Shown: piece after piece, positions 44,192 through 57,341 of the stretch
Numbering within the stretch: position 1 is the first letter of the stretch
Layout of the letters: every line of letters begins with the position of its first letter
DNA from: Miscanthus floridulus
Lineage: Eukaryota > Streptophyta > Magnoliopsida > Poales > Poaceae
DNA: 64,000 bases
Assembly: GCF_019320115.1 (NCBI RefSeq)
Contig: NC_089582.1
Location: 124,211,259 to 124,275,258, forward strand
Reading direction: 5' to 3'
Notes under the pieces: generated by a model
The model's database searches: none
Told to the model about the DNA's origin: nothing
Seen by the model: only the letters and a program-made list of their open reading frames with translations
Made by a program: the position numbers and the translations under genes

Positions 44192-44449
44192 CTTTTGTTA
44201 ACTGTCGATCTCCTGCATAAAGACCATCAACTTACTCACCCACTATACTACCAGTTCTCTTTCATCAGGTGTTCAAGACAGCATACGCTATGAAATGCAC
44301 TGTATCTCAAAATCACTGACTTTTGTTAACTACCGATCTACTGCACACACACTATCAACTTACCCACTATACTACCAGTTCTCTTTCAACAGGTGTTCAA
44401 GCCAGAATATCCTATGAAATGCAGTGTCTTCAAATCACTGAGTTTTGTC
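44192..44449. repeat. tandem duplication of about 128 bp at the RFT1 3' end
   Basis: 44192-44319 and 44320-44449 are diverged direct copies (shared CTATACTACCAGTTCTCTTT and AGGTGTTCAAG). The right copy contains the last codons and stop of RFT1; the left copy has the matching stop-region sequence (TCAGTGATTTTG on the minus strand). Confidence 0.8.
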
Positions 44450-47400
44450 ATGATGCTTCAAAGTCCTGATTATCTGCCTCAAGAACTGCTTTTCACCACG
44501 GTATCTGTTTAAACAGGGTACAGTAGAATGATTATCACAAGTAAAAAAAATAGAGCAAACGCATATTTATGCAGTCATCTGGTGCTTACATCTCAAATGA
44601 CGCGATGCTCAGGCACATGATGCCAACCGCTATGTGAATGGGAACAGTCTGCTTGAACCTCGTTTTGTTCAAGAAAACCCTCTCAGAGAAAACAGTGGTC
44701 AGACCAGAAATGAGTAAAATGCCCCAGCCTGCTGGCATACAGCGCCGGAAAGAGAATGAGCCCTGTAAACAATATCATCAGGTATTAACTTCCATTTAAG
44801 AACAGAACCTGAAAGATCCCAATGTGAAATATGAACAAAATTATACCTTGAAATAATCTTTTATGAATATTGCAGAATACGTTATTCGTAGCAACATATC
44901 TTTACAGACAGTCAAGGCACAAATCAAGTTATGCAGGGAAAAAAATGCATTCAAGAAAAATTAGAATCGTAGACTGGACAGTGGTTAATCAAAGGATACT
45001 AATGGAATTAGCAGCAATCAACCCAACAGCTCCAGAAGATTTAATAAGAACAACATTTAGAATGATGTAAATCACCGAGAACAGAAGCAACATATCATTT
45101 GACTGCTTAAGCTGGTTTTCATTTGCAACAGCATGAAGAAAAGCTTCAGAAGTGCCTGAAATTACAAATGAACATAATCAGCACAGTTCCATCTGTACTG
45201 GAACCACTTACTAGCATTTATGATAATCTATGTTAAGATAAGATTACCCAGTACTCAACTATACAAATGCATAAAATAAGCTAAGTTAAACATTTGTAAC
45301 AGCAACTTTGCAGCCTAGTAATTGCTATCATATCGAGCAGGGACCACATAGATCATTAAACTGATGTCTGTATACTCTGCTATATGCATCAAAACTGAGA
45401 CAAAAACAACATAAGTAGAGGCAACTATAAACTGTTAGGCCAAAGTAGAAAAGAAATATACATTAACTAACTTTAAGAAAAATATAGTACAATCATGAAA
45501 TAATCACAAAGTGGATGTAATGAATACAAACCATTCATCGCTAAACTGATGATATATAAACAATAGTAACGAAGAATAACTGGAGCCTCTCCATCACTGT
45601 GTCTTTCCCCATAGAGTAGTTTTAGAAGGGTATATGAATAACTTGGACCAAATGAAATGATCACCAAACCTGCGCAGTTAGAGAATGACTATATTCACTG
45701 ATTGTGAAGTTCTTGAATGAACAAGGACAAGGAAGTTGAGTTCTTGAATGAACAAGGACAAGGAAGTTGATAGCAACTAAAAGCTATTCTTAAGAAGAAC
45801 ACAAGCAATCCAATCGACTGATTCTTAAACGAGATAAGGTGTGTGAGTAGATTAATGCTGGAATGCAAGCATAACGGTGTCAAAAAAATGTACCTATTAG
45901 CATAATAAGCTTTAGAGCCCCAAGCAAAGAGTCTTCAATATTGGATATATTTCGGGGACTCTCGCCTGTTGATAAATGTCATACAGGTAAATATAAATCA
46001 AAAGATATGATAACAGTATAGTATCCCAGTATTTTTTGTTAACATTAAATTGATGCTTAGTAGGCAAAATATTATATATATGGCCTTCTCCAGATATAAT
46101 AGCCCATACCAATAATGTGAGTGCAAAGTTCAATCAGGCCAAAAACTTGAGGTAAAACAATAGTTAGCTCAAAGTTCAAGTGTACAAGAAAGAACCTGCC
46201 AATCGGGCAAAGGTGGCATATGAACTCTCCTCAAATGGCAAGAAAACTATCCTAACAACCAAACTCCCTGCAGAAATGAAATGAATACATATATTAATTT
46301 CATCTACTACAATACTAGCAGACAAAAGTAACTGAAAAAAGATTCTTCTTATGCTTACCTAATCTATCCACAATGCCATACGCGGCCTGGTTGTACGGAG
46401 TATCAAATGACACAAGAACAAATTTCTCGCCTTCTTGGAGTATCAACTTCCTGAAAGCCTGGCCTGTAAACAACATGCACATGTGCAATAACTGTTTATC
46501 GTAGTCCATCAGGTTTGATAACCTGACAATAGGCATGTTTGGCATCGATGAGCAAATGGAACTGAACTTAGTGAGAAATCAAACCTATTAATAATACAAA
46601 ATACAAAAAAATATGCAAAAACAATTTGACAACTAACCTTAACGGAAAAAGATCTGAAGGTTTAGTATCGGTAAACATAAGAAAATATGACGAATACCCA
46701 AAGAAAATGCAGGCCCCATAGACAACCTGGGACAAAGAAACTAGAACCAGCTTGTCCTGCAAGAAAATGAATTGTTATTTTAGTCTTGTATTCATCAATA
46801 AAAACAATAAGAAAAGAAGAGTTTTTTTTCTAAGACTTAAGGTAGTTCATAACATGAGTAAAATTTTAAGCTAAAAGAAAAGGAGTAAATTAGGCAACTA
46901 ACAACAATAGAGATTCAATAAAGTAAATGGCTAATGATTATTACCACTTTAATATGTCCTTTTATGAGGATGAAAGTTGTTAAACAACGGAAGAGTGTAG
47001 CTGTCGGTTCAACGTACACTCTTATATTATAGTATTTCTTTTTCTGGGAAATAATGTATAATGGTTCTGCCAGTAACTCCAGAATACAAGCAAATCCTAT
47101 TATTTGAAAAAGAAAAAAAAATGTTAGCTCTTAGCATATGGGAGTGTCAGAATACAAGGTCTAACAGCATGTGACGTGCAAGGGCAAGGTCTGAGATTTT
47201 CATGCAGCTATTTGTGTCATCCCGATCCCGAAGTAGATGCTTAGCTAAAAGGACAAATGTGCATATTGATTATTTCCTTTTAGTTTAGAAAGGGAGCATG
47301 GGGTAGACTCATTACAATTAGAAATGAGCATCTCCCTAGCACATACAGGTGCCTGGTCCAGTGGTCCCTCCAGACCACACGGTGCACCATATGCTTAGCG

Positions 47401-49825
47401 AAATTAGCAAGCCCATGAACTACTCGATTACACTATCTTAACATGACGCATCACACCCAGAAGAAGGCACATCAAACTACCAAAGCATTTGTTTCATTGA
47501 CAAGAATGTATATCTTCTGTTTGCATGTGCAGAACTGACACCACTGTCGAATAATCTGATTCTAAATGTCAAATCCCTTCTGTACTCAGTGGTTCATCCT
47601 ATTAGTTTGCCGAGCTGACCCAACAATAAACTAACAAGATCATTGGCACAAGATAAATCCTCAAAGGAATATCGAGTATCAACTATCATGTTCAGTATGA
47701 ATGAACATAGAGAAGTGGAAAGAACAGCCTGTAAGATAAAGTTAGTGCATGCAAGATGTCATACCGATGATCAATACAGCTTTTGCATAGGGGTCAGATA
47801 GCTTCACTTTCTTTAAACTCAACACAAGTATGCTGCCAATGGAAGTAATTAAGATGGACATTGGAATTACCATCCAAGCTACCATTAGTATCGCTTCGTC
47901 AGTCAACACATCACTGTAACAAACATATAAAGCCGTCACTTTAAAAGGCCATTCCAAGGCAACAAGGATTAGAAAGAACTACAAGCACAGAGTAAGGTGT
48001 AATCAAATTCATGCAGTATAGAACTGACCAACTTCAGTACTGTATAGAAACTACTGAGCAGATGGAATGCCCACGTTTGTACAATTTTAAAATCTAGGAA
48101 TAACATTTAATCTGCTGCAGCCACAAGTCTTGTAATCCTGCTATCTTGTGACTGCTTTATCTTAGGTAATAATATAATATATGAGATTTACTGCTCTTTG
48201 GTTGGAGATGGATATGAAAAGTATGAAGCCACAATTTTGTGCTCTTTGGTTGGATATTGGGGAATAAGGGAAGAAATAAGAATTAGAATAGAGTCTTTAC
48301 CCAATTTTATAGACTGCCTTACTCCTACGTAAGTTTGTGTCGCACTTGTGAAACTAACTTTTCCCTTTCTCCAAAGGACATACTACGGACAGCTCATTTG
48401 CCCTGATTCGCTTCTCTCATCTCCCCTTTTCTTCACTCCTAAAAATACCCTAACAAAGAAGATAACCATTTCTCTGAGATTTTTTCATATTCTCTCCATC
48501 CAAAAAACAGAAAAGACATCATACCAAATAGGAGCAACAATCAGGTGGTCATACCAACTTTCTTTCATATTAAGTGGTTTTTTCTGGCAAGCGAAATTCT
48601 TAGAGTCAGTATGGTCTATGCATCGTACATAATAGTACTGCTCCGAAATCACAATACATAGATATGCCTCAGAATTGAACATAAATAGATGAGCCTCACA
48701 ATTGAGCCTAAATTGGTTCGTGACATATATAGATTTATTTTAATACCTCTGGGAATCATTACGCAAACATGCTCGTCGAAACCCCTCTCGGCTTAAAAAT
48801 AAGATGCAGTTCATAAATAGAGGAAGCTGCAATGCGAATGCCTGCCAAATGAACAAGAAATAAATAAGTAAACATTTCTATCATATACCATGAATAAACA
48901 GAAGCATCCATTTACGTAGAAGTGCCACTGGTTAAGACATCTATATGGCATTTCTATTACATAATATTAATAAACAGAAGCATACATTTACATATAAACT
49001 CATAAAGTGTCATTGGTTGAAAAAATCTATAAGGACATGGCATTCTAGGTGTTCTGAATCATTGACATCTTGCTACTGGATTTCATGAAGAAAACAGCAT
49101 AACTTACCTTAAACCACCCAAGTAAGACATGATAATACCTAAACACTGATCCCACACATGGATAGAACTACAAAGTCTCTAACCCTGAACTAGATCATCA
49201 CCAAAAGCCAAAGAATATACGTCTGAGAATAAAATGATACCTAACCACAAAGGCGTGCACAAAATTCTAATTTCTAAGGTCCACATGAGAACTACGAGCA
49301 CCCAATTCTACCATCACGCTGTAAAAGTAACTCCAGTGGATTTCACAATGCAAACGCTCGCTTCCGGAGGCAACGGAAATCGTAACCCATTACACTGCAG
49401 TAAAAGAATGAACAAAGCAGAGAAGAGATCCACACCGACACCGCGCCATCGTCCGCGCCGAGCTGGCGCACGAACCAGATGTTGAACACGAACGGGATAA
49501 CCCTCGAGAGGAACTGAGCCGCTGGCACAGACAGAGAAAGCACACCGAGTATTAGATCCCCAAAGCCTCAGCATCCGCCGGTCAATAACCACCCGGAGAT
49601 CGAGCGATCAAATCAAATTAGGGCCCCGTTCGCTTCTCTTATAATCCGATTTTTTCAGCGAAGCAAACGGGGCCTAAGTGTGTGGGAGCATGTGGGAGCA
49701 GAGCGCGAGGCGCACTAACCGAAGTTGTACTTAAAGACGCCCATCACGGCGGCTCCGGCAGCCGCTGCAGGGGGCGCCGCGGCGGCAGCCGCCCCTGCTC
49801 CAGCGAGAAGTGCCGCGTCATCCAT
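44435..49825 (-). CDS. RFT1: RFT1, ER oligosaccharide-lipid translocation protein, complete
   Basis: Fourteen exons on the minus strand: 49825-49720, 49521-49442, 48841-48747, 47913-47765, 47096-46945, 46756-46638, 46522-46359, 46267-46196, 45965-45894, 45669-45532, 45155-45000, 44899-44847, 44762-44590 and 44504-44435. All have AG/GT borders, the frame is kept at every junction, and the sum is 1599 nt, i.e. 532 residues, near the size known for RFT1. Landmarks are [63 protein letters not shown] and, at the C-terminus, [19 protein letters not shown]. It is a polytopic ER membrane protein of the MOP/MVF-like flippase fold, needed for N-glycosylation and proposed to help Man5GlcNAc2-PP-dolichol cross the membrane; direct flippase activity is disputed in the literature. 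The start lies in an Ala-rich leader at the first in-frame ATG. No defect is visible. Confidence 0.95.
45709..45770. repeat. two 31-bp tandem copies in an RFT1 intron
   Basis: GTTCTTGAATGAACAAGGAC and the following AAGGAAGTTGA occur twice in a row in the intron between exons 9 and 10. Confidence 0.85.
49622..49674. mobile_element. 53-bp miniature of the GTTCGCTT MITE family in RFT1 intron 1
   Basis: GGCCCCGTTCGCTT and GCAAACGGGGCC inverted ends with TTATAATCCG inside. Confidence 0.7.
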
Positions 49826-50586
49826 CGCGGCTGCTTAAAAAGTGGCGCCTCGGCCGGCCGGTGTTTCGCGCGGACGGAGGAGTCGACCCCAGCGGCGGCA
49901 GGAAGTGGAGGGCGGCGGCGAGGCCGGCGGATGCGGCAAAACAGAAACCGGGAGATCGGGCAGGGGCAGCGTCGCGTGTCAGCTTGGCCTCGGGCCTGGA
50001 TCCCCTAAAATGCGATCCGGTCCGTTCGATCTTGAGAGTCTTTGACTCTTCGTGCAGGGGCATTAAGGTAATACTGATAGCTTGATTAACGATGTAAATC
50101 TGTACAATTTGTGAAATTCACTTTTTTCCAACATGATTGAGTTGATGTAATCTATGTCCATTTAAAAAATCAGATAAGAAAAATGCAAATTTCATTTTAT
50201 TCCTTGCACAAAATGATGTACGACCTCCATATATCTCTCCTATACTTTATACAATAAAATACTCTCTCCGTTTTAAATTTTCAGAACAACATATAATTTG
50301 GAACCAGAGAAATAGGTACCATTTTCTTAGTTACTAAGCATTGGCATAATGAAAAGTAGTGTGTCCGAAGTCAGCTTGCTCGGCAGCACTGCTAGCTGCA
50401 CCCGCATGGCTGCGACTGCTGCGAGTAGTGCAGCCGAGCAGCCCCAATATGAAAATTATGAAATTGACATACCTAGCTGGCTAGCTTCATGTTTTTAATT
50501 AAAAAGCGGCCTGTTCGTCCTGGCCGGTGATGTCCCACACTTCTCCATCTTGTGGACCACGGCCTTGGTCTTCCTTGACAACATCC
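49826..50586. other. RFT1 upstream region
   Basis: The first 200 bp are GC-rich (promoter/5' UTR of RFT1), then AT-rich. 50375-50442 contains an imperfect inverted repeat (CTCGGCAGCACTGC / GTGCAGCCGAG). No gene seen. Confidence 0.4.
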
Positions 50587-50703
50587 AGCTTGTTCGTTTG
50601 TTGGTTTCAGCCAGGGCTTATCAGCCAGCCAACAATATTTTCTTCTCACAATAAACCAGCATCAGCTGGGCTTATCAGTCCAGAAATCAACCAGCGAACA
50701 GCT
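50587..50703. mobile_element. MITE, about 117 bp (AGCTTGTTCG family)
   Basis: Inverted ends AGCTTGTTCGTTTGTTGGTTTC and GAAATCAACCAGCGAACAGCT with the GGGCTTATCAGCC interior found in hAT-like grass MITEs. Confidence 0.7.
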
Positions 50704-51299
50704 CATCATCTTGTCCATGATGGACAGCAGCATCATGGTTATGATCAGGAATTTCGTCTTCATCTTCTTCTGTTAGCCTGGATTTGAAAGGGGCTAGAGT
50801 AGTTGTCGCATCACTACAATATATGATACTCCACTTCAATTCATAATTCACTTTTGTTTTATTCTAAATAAAACTTCTCTAATATTGACTACATTTATAA
50901 AAAAAAATACATCAAAATCTACTATATCAATAGTTTTATTAGGTTCTCTATGAAATATATCTTGATAATATATTTTTGCAAAAATTTGGTTAAATTAAAA
51001 GAATTTTGTTAGGACAAAGTTAAAGTAAAAGTGTAAATTGGAAGGAAAGTAGGTAGTTCTCTCTCTCTCTCTCTCGATTTTTTCCATGTGTGCCAGAGAG
51101 CTTATCAAAATTTCAAAATTCTATCTGCCAGTGCTCAATCATCCACCGTACGTCACTATGTGATCACAAATCATAAACTCGTAACACTGAAATTTTACCT
51201 ATACTGCATGCCGGCGCCTGCGCTGCTTCAGCTTCAGATAAATTGGACTACCAGAAGCCCTCTTCTACGTTTCCAGCTTACTTTTCTAACTGTACTCTA
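50704..51299. other. intergenic sequence, no gene seen
   Basis: AT-rich; a (CT)n tract at about 51057-51075. Confidence 0.5.
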
Positions 51300-51378
51300 C
51301 TTCCCTCCGCCCCAAGATAGATGATACTTAACTATGAGTGCCTAGATTCATAGGTCATCTATTTTGGAACGGAGAGAG
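51300..51378. mobile_element. Stowaway-like MITE, 79 bp
   Basis: CTTCCCTCCGCCCCAAGATA and TATTTTGGAACGGAGAGAG ends with TA on both sides, the Stowaway hallmark. Confidence 0.88.
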
Positions 51379-52186
51379 TATGTTGCAGCATAGATTGCTT
51401 GGTGTCGGCTGTTAAATGTTGTCAGATACTTGGATTGCTCCATGGTTGCCATGTCAAGCACACAGGAGAGTGACGATTATCAGGCATTCAGGCGAACAGG
51501 CCACTTCGTTTCACATCTCTGAACGCAGAACTTTTGCATGATTACCCTCACTAACAATGTGTTGCCAGTCCTAGCCGTATTCAGAGATAACACAGCGCCA
51601 GTAGGTTGCCAGGGTACACTTCCATCTGTTAACTTTTTCTTATATCATACCCGCATGTAGTTAGAAACAGGAAAAATAAGTCAGAAACCCTGATCTCGAA
51701 TAGGCATAGCCATGATAAATTGAACAAATGGAAACTACATTATAGTCAATTGCATGTAAACCAAAACAATGATCTTCAGTACCAGATCGACGTAACATAT
51801 AGTCAAGTCTCAAATAACAAGCCAGTCTAATTCGCACAGGAAGTCTCCATATGGCTTCAAAGAAGCATAATAACCATTTGAGATTATTACAGCAGCTTCA
51901 TGGCACAGTTACGAAGCTATACTCATATCAAAACAATAAGCAACCAGGGACACAAGCATGATTCATTTCATTCGACTAGACCCACAATAGAGCATATCAG
52001 CCCACCTAACACGGATCATCCACGGTAAAAACGATAAATTAGAGTCACCATCACCCTGTGAACAAGCTCACAGAGATCTAGCAATATCTATTCAGAAACC
52101 TACATGGGAAAAGTCGAGAACAATAAAGGAAGTTCCAATTTCGACAGGAATAGGCTAAATCACACCCTGTTTCATGCAAGAGCATC
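51379..52186. other. intergenic / 3' flank of the F-box pseudogene
   Basis: No ORF or recognised repeat is seen; probably includes the old 3' UTR. Confidence 0.4.
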
Positions 52187-54368
52187 CTATTCACGAATAA
52201 AAATCAGCTTGCCATACTGATAAATATTGCACTTCACCGAAGGATAATCCTCTAAAATGCCAACGATTTTCATGCATGCACTGTCACTTGATGAGACCTT
52301 TCTGGAAAATCCCAGAGTCACCCTTTCAAGCACGGTTGCACATCTCAAGAGTACTTTCAATAAATCAACTTCGTGATCTTGTCCTCTAAAGAGATAGATT
52401 TCCACCTCTTTAAGATCAATCAAGGAGATACTCTGACTTCTCCAATCAGGCTGATCACAACGGCAATTTGCATAGCAGGAGTCTCCCCTCTAAAGAATAT
52501 TGAAGTAAAATGTGTCAGTGATGATTCGTACTTAGGGCACGGCCTCGAGCATTTTGATATAGAAATTTGTTCAGAATGATCATATCTTTTTTTTTTCGAA
52601 CCAGGGATCTCCCCATTTCCATTGCCATGAACGGAAATACAAGAATGATCATATCTGCAAAACAAAATCAATACTTACGATAAATTCATCTAGCGTCACC
52701 TTAAGCCTTTGTATAGAAGTACAAAGGCCAAGAAGATGGAGGACGATTGCTCCATAAACATGCCCTTGTTGTATGAGATCCAGCTCCAAAACAGAATAGT
52801 CAGTAACTTGAAATCGGTATATCTCTTGCTCGAAGGTCTTGGATACATCTCCCGACAAAACCTATACAGAAAATTGGAAAGCATGCAGTGAAAAAAAAAA
52901 CAAAAAATAGTTTAGTTCAGTGCAGCAATAGAAACAAGCAGGAGAGCAGACGCACATTGGTCTCTAAGCTCAGTGAAAGGACACCAACACGAGGGCAGTG
53001 CTGTGACTGCAAAGAAACGCTTTAGCTGTCCATGTCGTTGGCCAGCTGAGTGTGCTCAAAGGTCAGGCTCCACATGCGCCATATGACACCAAACCTCTAA
53101 GTTAGGGCCTTGCACTCGCACTTCCATGTCAGATCCTCCACCGCTGGCGCCGCGAACACCACATTGCAATCATTGTCGATACCGCGATGGGCATCCATAT
53201 ACAACCTCTTAAGCGCAGGGGCCACGATTTAAAGCTGCGCGATATTGAAGTTGGCCTGAACACTAAACTCTTCGAGCGATGGTGACCTGACCACTTGAGT
53301 CGGAATCCCAGAGAGTCAACAACCGTGTGTTACGTCAATACATGATTTTTTTTCACAAAAGGATTAAGATCCAACAATCTCTGTTTTTGTTTTTTTTTTC
53401 TTCCGGTCCTACATATCACAGATCACAATTTTCTTTTTTCTATAGAAAGATAAATCACGGATCCGCCGCGGCCGCCGCCACTGCCATGGCTGACGCGCGC
53501 GCGGGCGCCGCCAGGGGGAGCTCGCCGGTGGTCAGAAAGAGAGGTGGAGAGAGATAATAAAAAATCCATGTTTTTTTTTTCTAAAACACGTGTGTCTGAT
53601 TCCAAAAGGGAATCAAAAGCTTCCGCAGGCAACGTCGCTGAGGTCGATGCGGCCGTTCTCCAGGTCGAGGCTTTCGAGCGCCGGGAAGCCTCCTGCGGGC
53701 GGCAACGTGAAGCCAACAAAGTACAGATCCAGCTTGATGGAGGTTGTGCGGTCGAAGCAGGGCAGCTGTACAGGGCTGCGTAGTATGCCCCCGGTGACGT
53801 GGAAGGCGAGCTCTGCCGGCGCCAGCGCGGCTGCTGCGCCGAGCAACGAGGAGACGAGGGCCGGCTCGAGCTCGTGGTGGTTGAAGAAGTGGATATCGAG
53901 GAGCGACGGCGCGGGACGGTCGACCAGGGCGAGCGCGGCGTCGAGTGGGCCGGGCGCGATGCGGTGGAAGGTGAACGCGGGGAGGTGGGCCCAGAGCCCG
54001 CGCCACCGGCGCGCGAGCAGGCCCGTGTGCGCGGCGGCGCGGGCGCAGCCGAGGCGGGCGAGGATCTTGAGGAGGATGTCGTCGGTGAGGGCGCTGATGC
54101 GGTCCTCCTCGCCGTCCGGGAGGATGCCCCCAAGGCCCGTGGAGTGTGGGAGAAGGCCCCCGCGGCAGCATTCCGTATCAAGCTGGTCTTCGCGGCAGAA
54201 GCGGCACGCGACACCCGCCGCCATATCTCGTGTGGTGGGGCAGTCCGGCGGCGGCGGGTGGATCGGGCGTGGGGATAGGGAGGGTTTTGGCCGTTTGGGA
54301 GAGGAGCCGATATGCAAACGGGGATCATCATCATCAGTAGAAAAAGGATCTGGGAACGGCCAGGCCAT
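52187..54368 (-). pseudogene. F-box / leucine-rich-repeat protein, decayed
   Basis: The minus strand opens at the ATG at 54368 (or 54224, MAAGVACRFCRED). The F-box follows (DRISALTDDILLKILARLGC ... RRWRGLWAHLPAF), then the start of the LRR region, breaking at a TGA at 53613. A later exon (about 53325-52957; SPSLEEFSVQANFNIAQL, LKRLYMDAHRGIDND) has three in-frame stops. Two further exons, 52861-52679 (VLSGDVSKTFEQEIYRF) and 52489-52187 (LIDLKEVEIYLFRG ... SVKCNIYQYGKLIF), are intact with good splice sites. F-box proteins give substrate choice to SCF ubiquitin ligases. A segment between the first and second parts is missing. The stops argue for a pseudogene, although a short F-box-only product is possible. 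Confidence 0.8.
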
Positions 54369-54740
54369 CCGTCGCCGGAAGCTCAACGGGCGGGCGAAAT
54401 TATGGGAGACGTGGGAATCCGGTCCTCGGTTCCTGTGCTGTGCGGGGAAATGGGAAGCACGGACAACGGAGAAGGGCGGAGAAAATTTTACTATACCCTT
54501 TTTCACTTTGACAACCCAGTAAAAATGACAAAGGTACTGGGAGCAATTTTGTTACAGTGAACTGGAAGTAAAATGACAAAATACTAATATTTGGCTTTTT
54601 AATATTCAAAATTTATTCTGAATTAGTTAATTTTTTTCTCAATGCATCTCCGTCCCTATCTCTTCTTTTCTCATTTTCTGTGTATTACATATTTTGTTCT
54701 CCTCCTTAAGAGCACCAGTGTCTCCGATGCTGAGGCGCCA

Positions 54741-54974
54741 GTGTTTAGTTAAGGGAAAGTTAGAAATTTGGTTACCGTAGTATTTTCGTTTTTATTTGAT
54801 AAATAGTGTTTAATTGTGGATTAATTAGGCTTAAAACGTTCGTCTCGTAATTTTCAACTAAACTGTGCAATTAGTTTTTTTTTGTCTACATTTAATGCTC
54901 CATATACATATCACAAGATTCGATGTGATAGCTACTGTAACACTTTTTTGGAATTGGGGGTGGCAACTAAACAC
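54741..54974. mobile_element. MITE, 234 bp (GTGTTTAGTT family)
   Basis: Ends GTGTTTAGTT and AACTAAACAC; the interior in reverse orientation matches the MITE at 35685 (CATTTAATGCTCCAT, TTAATTAGGCTTAAAACG). Confidence 0.8.
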
Positions 54975-55646
54975 GCTCATTCTTTGCCCACAAATGTGTA
55001 TTCGATGTCTAGACGTGTGTTTGAACAATGTAAGATCCAAAACATTTGTTGGGAAAGTGAGTGATATAATTTTTTCAATCTTCAAGCCTCAATGCTTCCT
55101 CAAGTGTTGGTGACTAAAAAATTGAACGAGATACAGCTGTTGCAGTGTTGAAAACAATGCTCGGACGTTCTCTCTTGACCGAAGCATTGGTTTTTTGCAT
55201 GCTACATGTGTTTTTATTCTAGTGTCCAAACTTAAAAGGCATGGGACAGAGGGAGTATGAACATACTGAAAGCAGATTTAAACTTTGACAACGGAGTAAA
55301 ATTTGCCAATTCCAAGTTTATTATATTTTGTTGAAGGGGAAAAAAAAGAAAGGAAGCAAGCCATGGCCAACATTTTGTTAAAGTGAAACACGCTGAAGTT
55401 TTTTAACAGAGCCAACAAGCTATAAAACGGCAAATGAAATATACTTAGGCCAGTTCAATAGGGATTTTCATGTCGTTGTTTTCAAGACTCATAGGTTTTG
55501 GGAACAATGCAAACAAGTTTTATCTCCATAAAACTCATTCCATCCTATAAAATTTTCATCATCTTTCTTCTCATTTAAACTATATCATATCAGCTTATTT
55601 AATGCCTATAAAACTCCCGTTGAGACTAGCCTTATAGATACAGGTG
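54975..55646. other. intergenic sequence, no gene seen
   Basis: AT-rich spacer; GGGACAGAGGGAGTATG near 55239 looks like one end of a decayed Stowaway element. Confidence 0.4.
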
Positions 55647-55654
55647 CTCCTCAG

Positions 55655-56376
55655 CAGGCCCGTCCCATGGGGGAGGGCAGGCAGTGCGACGCCCGGGGGC
55701 CCATGGCACTAGGGGCCCATGAGTATACGTATATGTAGTACATGTATTTGGCTCCATAGGGTCACGTCCAGTTCAGTCTGTGGTTCTACGCGGCAACCCT
55801 TTCCTATTCGCGACTCCGCGTCAAAGCATGCGTGCTGTTGCGCCGCGGCGGCTGTTCCGGCGTTCCCAAATCCTGAAATCCCGATTTTCGTAATCTGGAA
55901 TCCCGTGATCCCAGCAGGCGCCCACTAACCCAGCTGCGCTGCAGTCCCTTCATCCCTGTCCCCGACTCTCTGCGGTAAGTGATTATGGTTTCAGTTCATC
56001 AGTATTTATTGTTTGTTCGATCTGAAAACTTCAGTTTCTTTTTTACCTTGCAATCCAATACATACAGGCATCAAGCGATAGTGCAGCGAATTATTGATCT
56101 ATTAGTTTAATTATTTAATTCATCAAGGAACTTATGGACATGCCACAGGCAGCAGGCTGCCCATAATTTGTTTTAAATTTTAAGTCATTTCATGGATTTC
56201 ACCGTTCTTTAAGCTTCTTTGATGTATTGTCGTTTTTTAACAAACTATATTTTGCGAGTTTACTCTTATTACCAGTAGTACTATATAGTTCAATCTCGTG
56301 ATATTAAAATATTAGATTGCCGGGACTTCATTGTCTTATTTGTCCAAGGGCCCTATAAATTGTTGGGACGGCCCTG
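55655..56376. mobile_element. non-autonomous hAT element, 722 bp
   Basis: Ends CAGGCCCGTCCCATGGG and TGGGACGGCCCTG are inverted repeats beginning CAG/CTG as in the Ac group, and the 8-bp target duplication CTCCTCAG is perfect (55647-55654 and 56377-56384). No transposase ORF. The half next to the left end is GC-rich. Confidence 0.9.
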
Positions 56377-56384
56377 CTCCTCAG

Positions 56385-57336
56385 CTGGGAACTAGTTTTA
56401 GACTGAGCCACGAGCGTGGGGAAGTGACCTACTCCTGCCCAGCAAACGAATAAGCAAGTTGTGATATATAAGCAATTTTGCATGATTTCCATGCTTCATT
56501 AGCAAAGGGCTATCTGGAGCAAAGGAATGCAAAACAAAGAATTGGACAAAAAAGACATGAATAAGATAGGACGAATAGAAAACTATAGGATTTTAAAACA
56601 TAAAATTTGATACTTTGAGATGTTTAGAGTGAAGGGGAAAAAGTACAGGAACCTGAGCAAGTATAGCAATAGAGAGTAAGAGCAAAGATTCTTTTCCTTA
56701 GATTGGAGTGGAGGTTTTATTTCCTATGTTTTGCACTACTATGATTTTCTTTCCTTTAAAATGAAAATCAACTTTCCTTCGTTCCAAACACTATGATGTG
56801 ATTCCGTTGTTTCAGCGGTTATTCCTTCAAAATTCCTTTGAGAATCCTTTGATTCAAATAGGGTCTAAGCCTGCAACCAGTCAGACGCTACACATTTAGT
56901 TGAAGCTAATTGAAAGGAAGGAATGAGAATTGAGTTAGGAATGTAGAAATCATGTGTTTATTTCGTGTGAGTGGAAGTTTTGGTAGAAAGAGTAATGTGA
57001 ATTTAGAGGGTGAACTCCTATTAATCATTTCTCTAGGGAGGGGTGGGAATTACGTTTTAATAAGTACATTGTCATCATTCATCATACGCTAAAAAAAGCC
57101 ACACACTAGAATTACCTCTTCAACCTCATTCTTGTTTCCCTCCAATAACCAAATAAGAAACTAAGATTTATTTAAGATCTAAAATTATATTTTCACCTTA
57201 ATTCCATCAACTCACACCACTGCATTTCAATGCATTCGCCAAAGGCACCACTACGGTAAAAGTGATTTCTTCCAAATGAAAATCGACGCAATCACGCAAG
57301 AGACCAACAACCAACAAGGCCTATGTGCATCTGCAA
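56385..57336. other. intergenic sequence, no gene seen
   Basis: AT-rich, no coding or recognised repeat ends. Confidence 0.45.
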
Positions 57337-57341
57337 CGCAA

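Noticed and set aside
53590..54522. Plus-strand ORF of 310 codons
   Set aside because: Antisense to the F-box exon, no recognisable motif, Arg/Ser-rich composition typical of a shadow.
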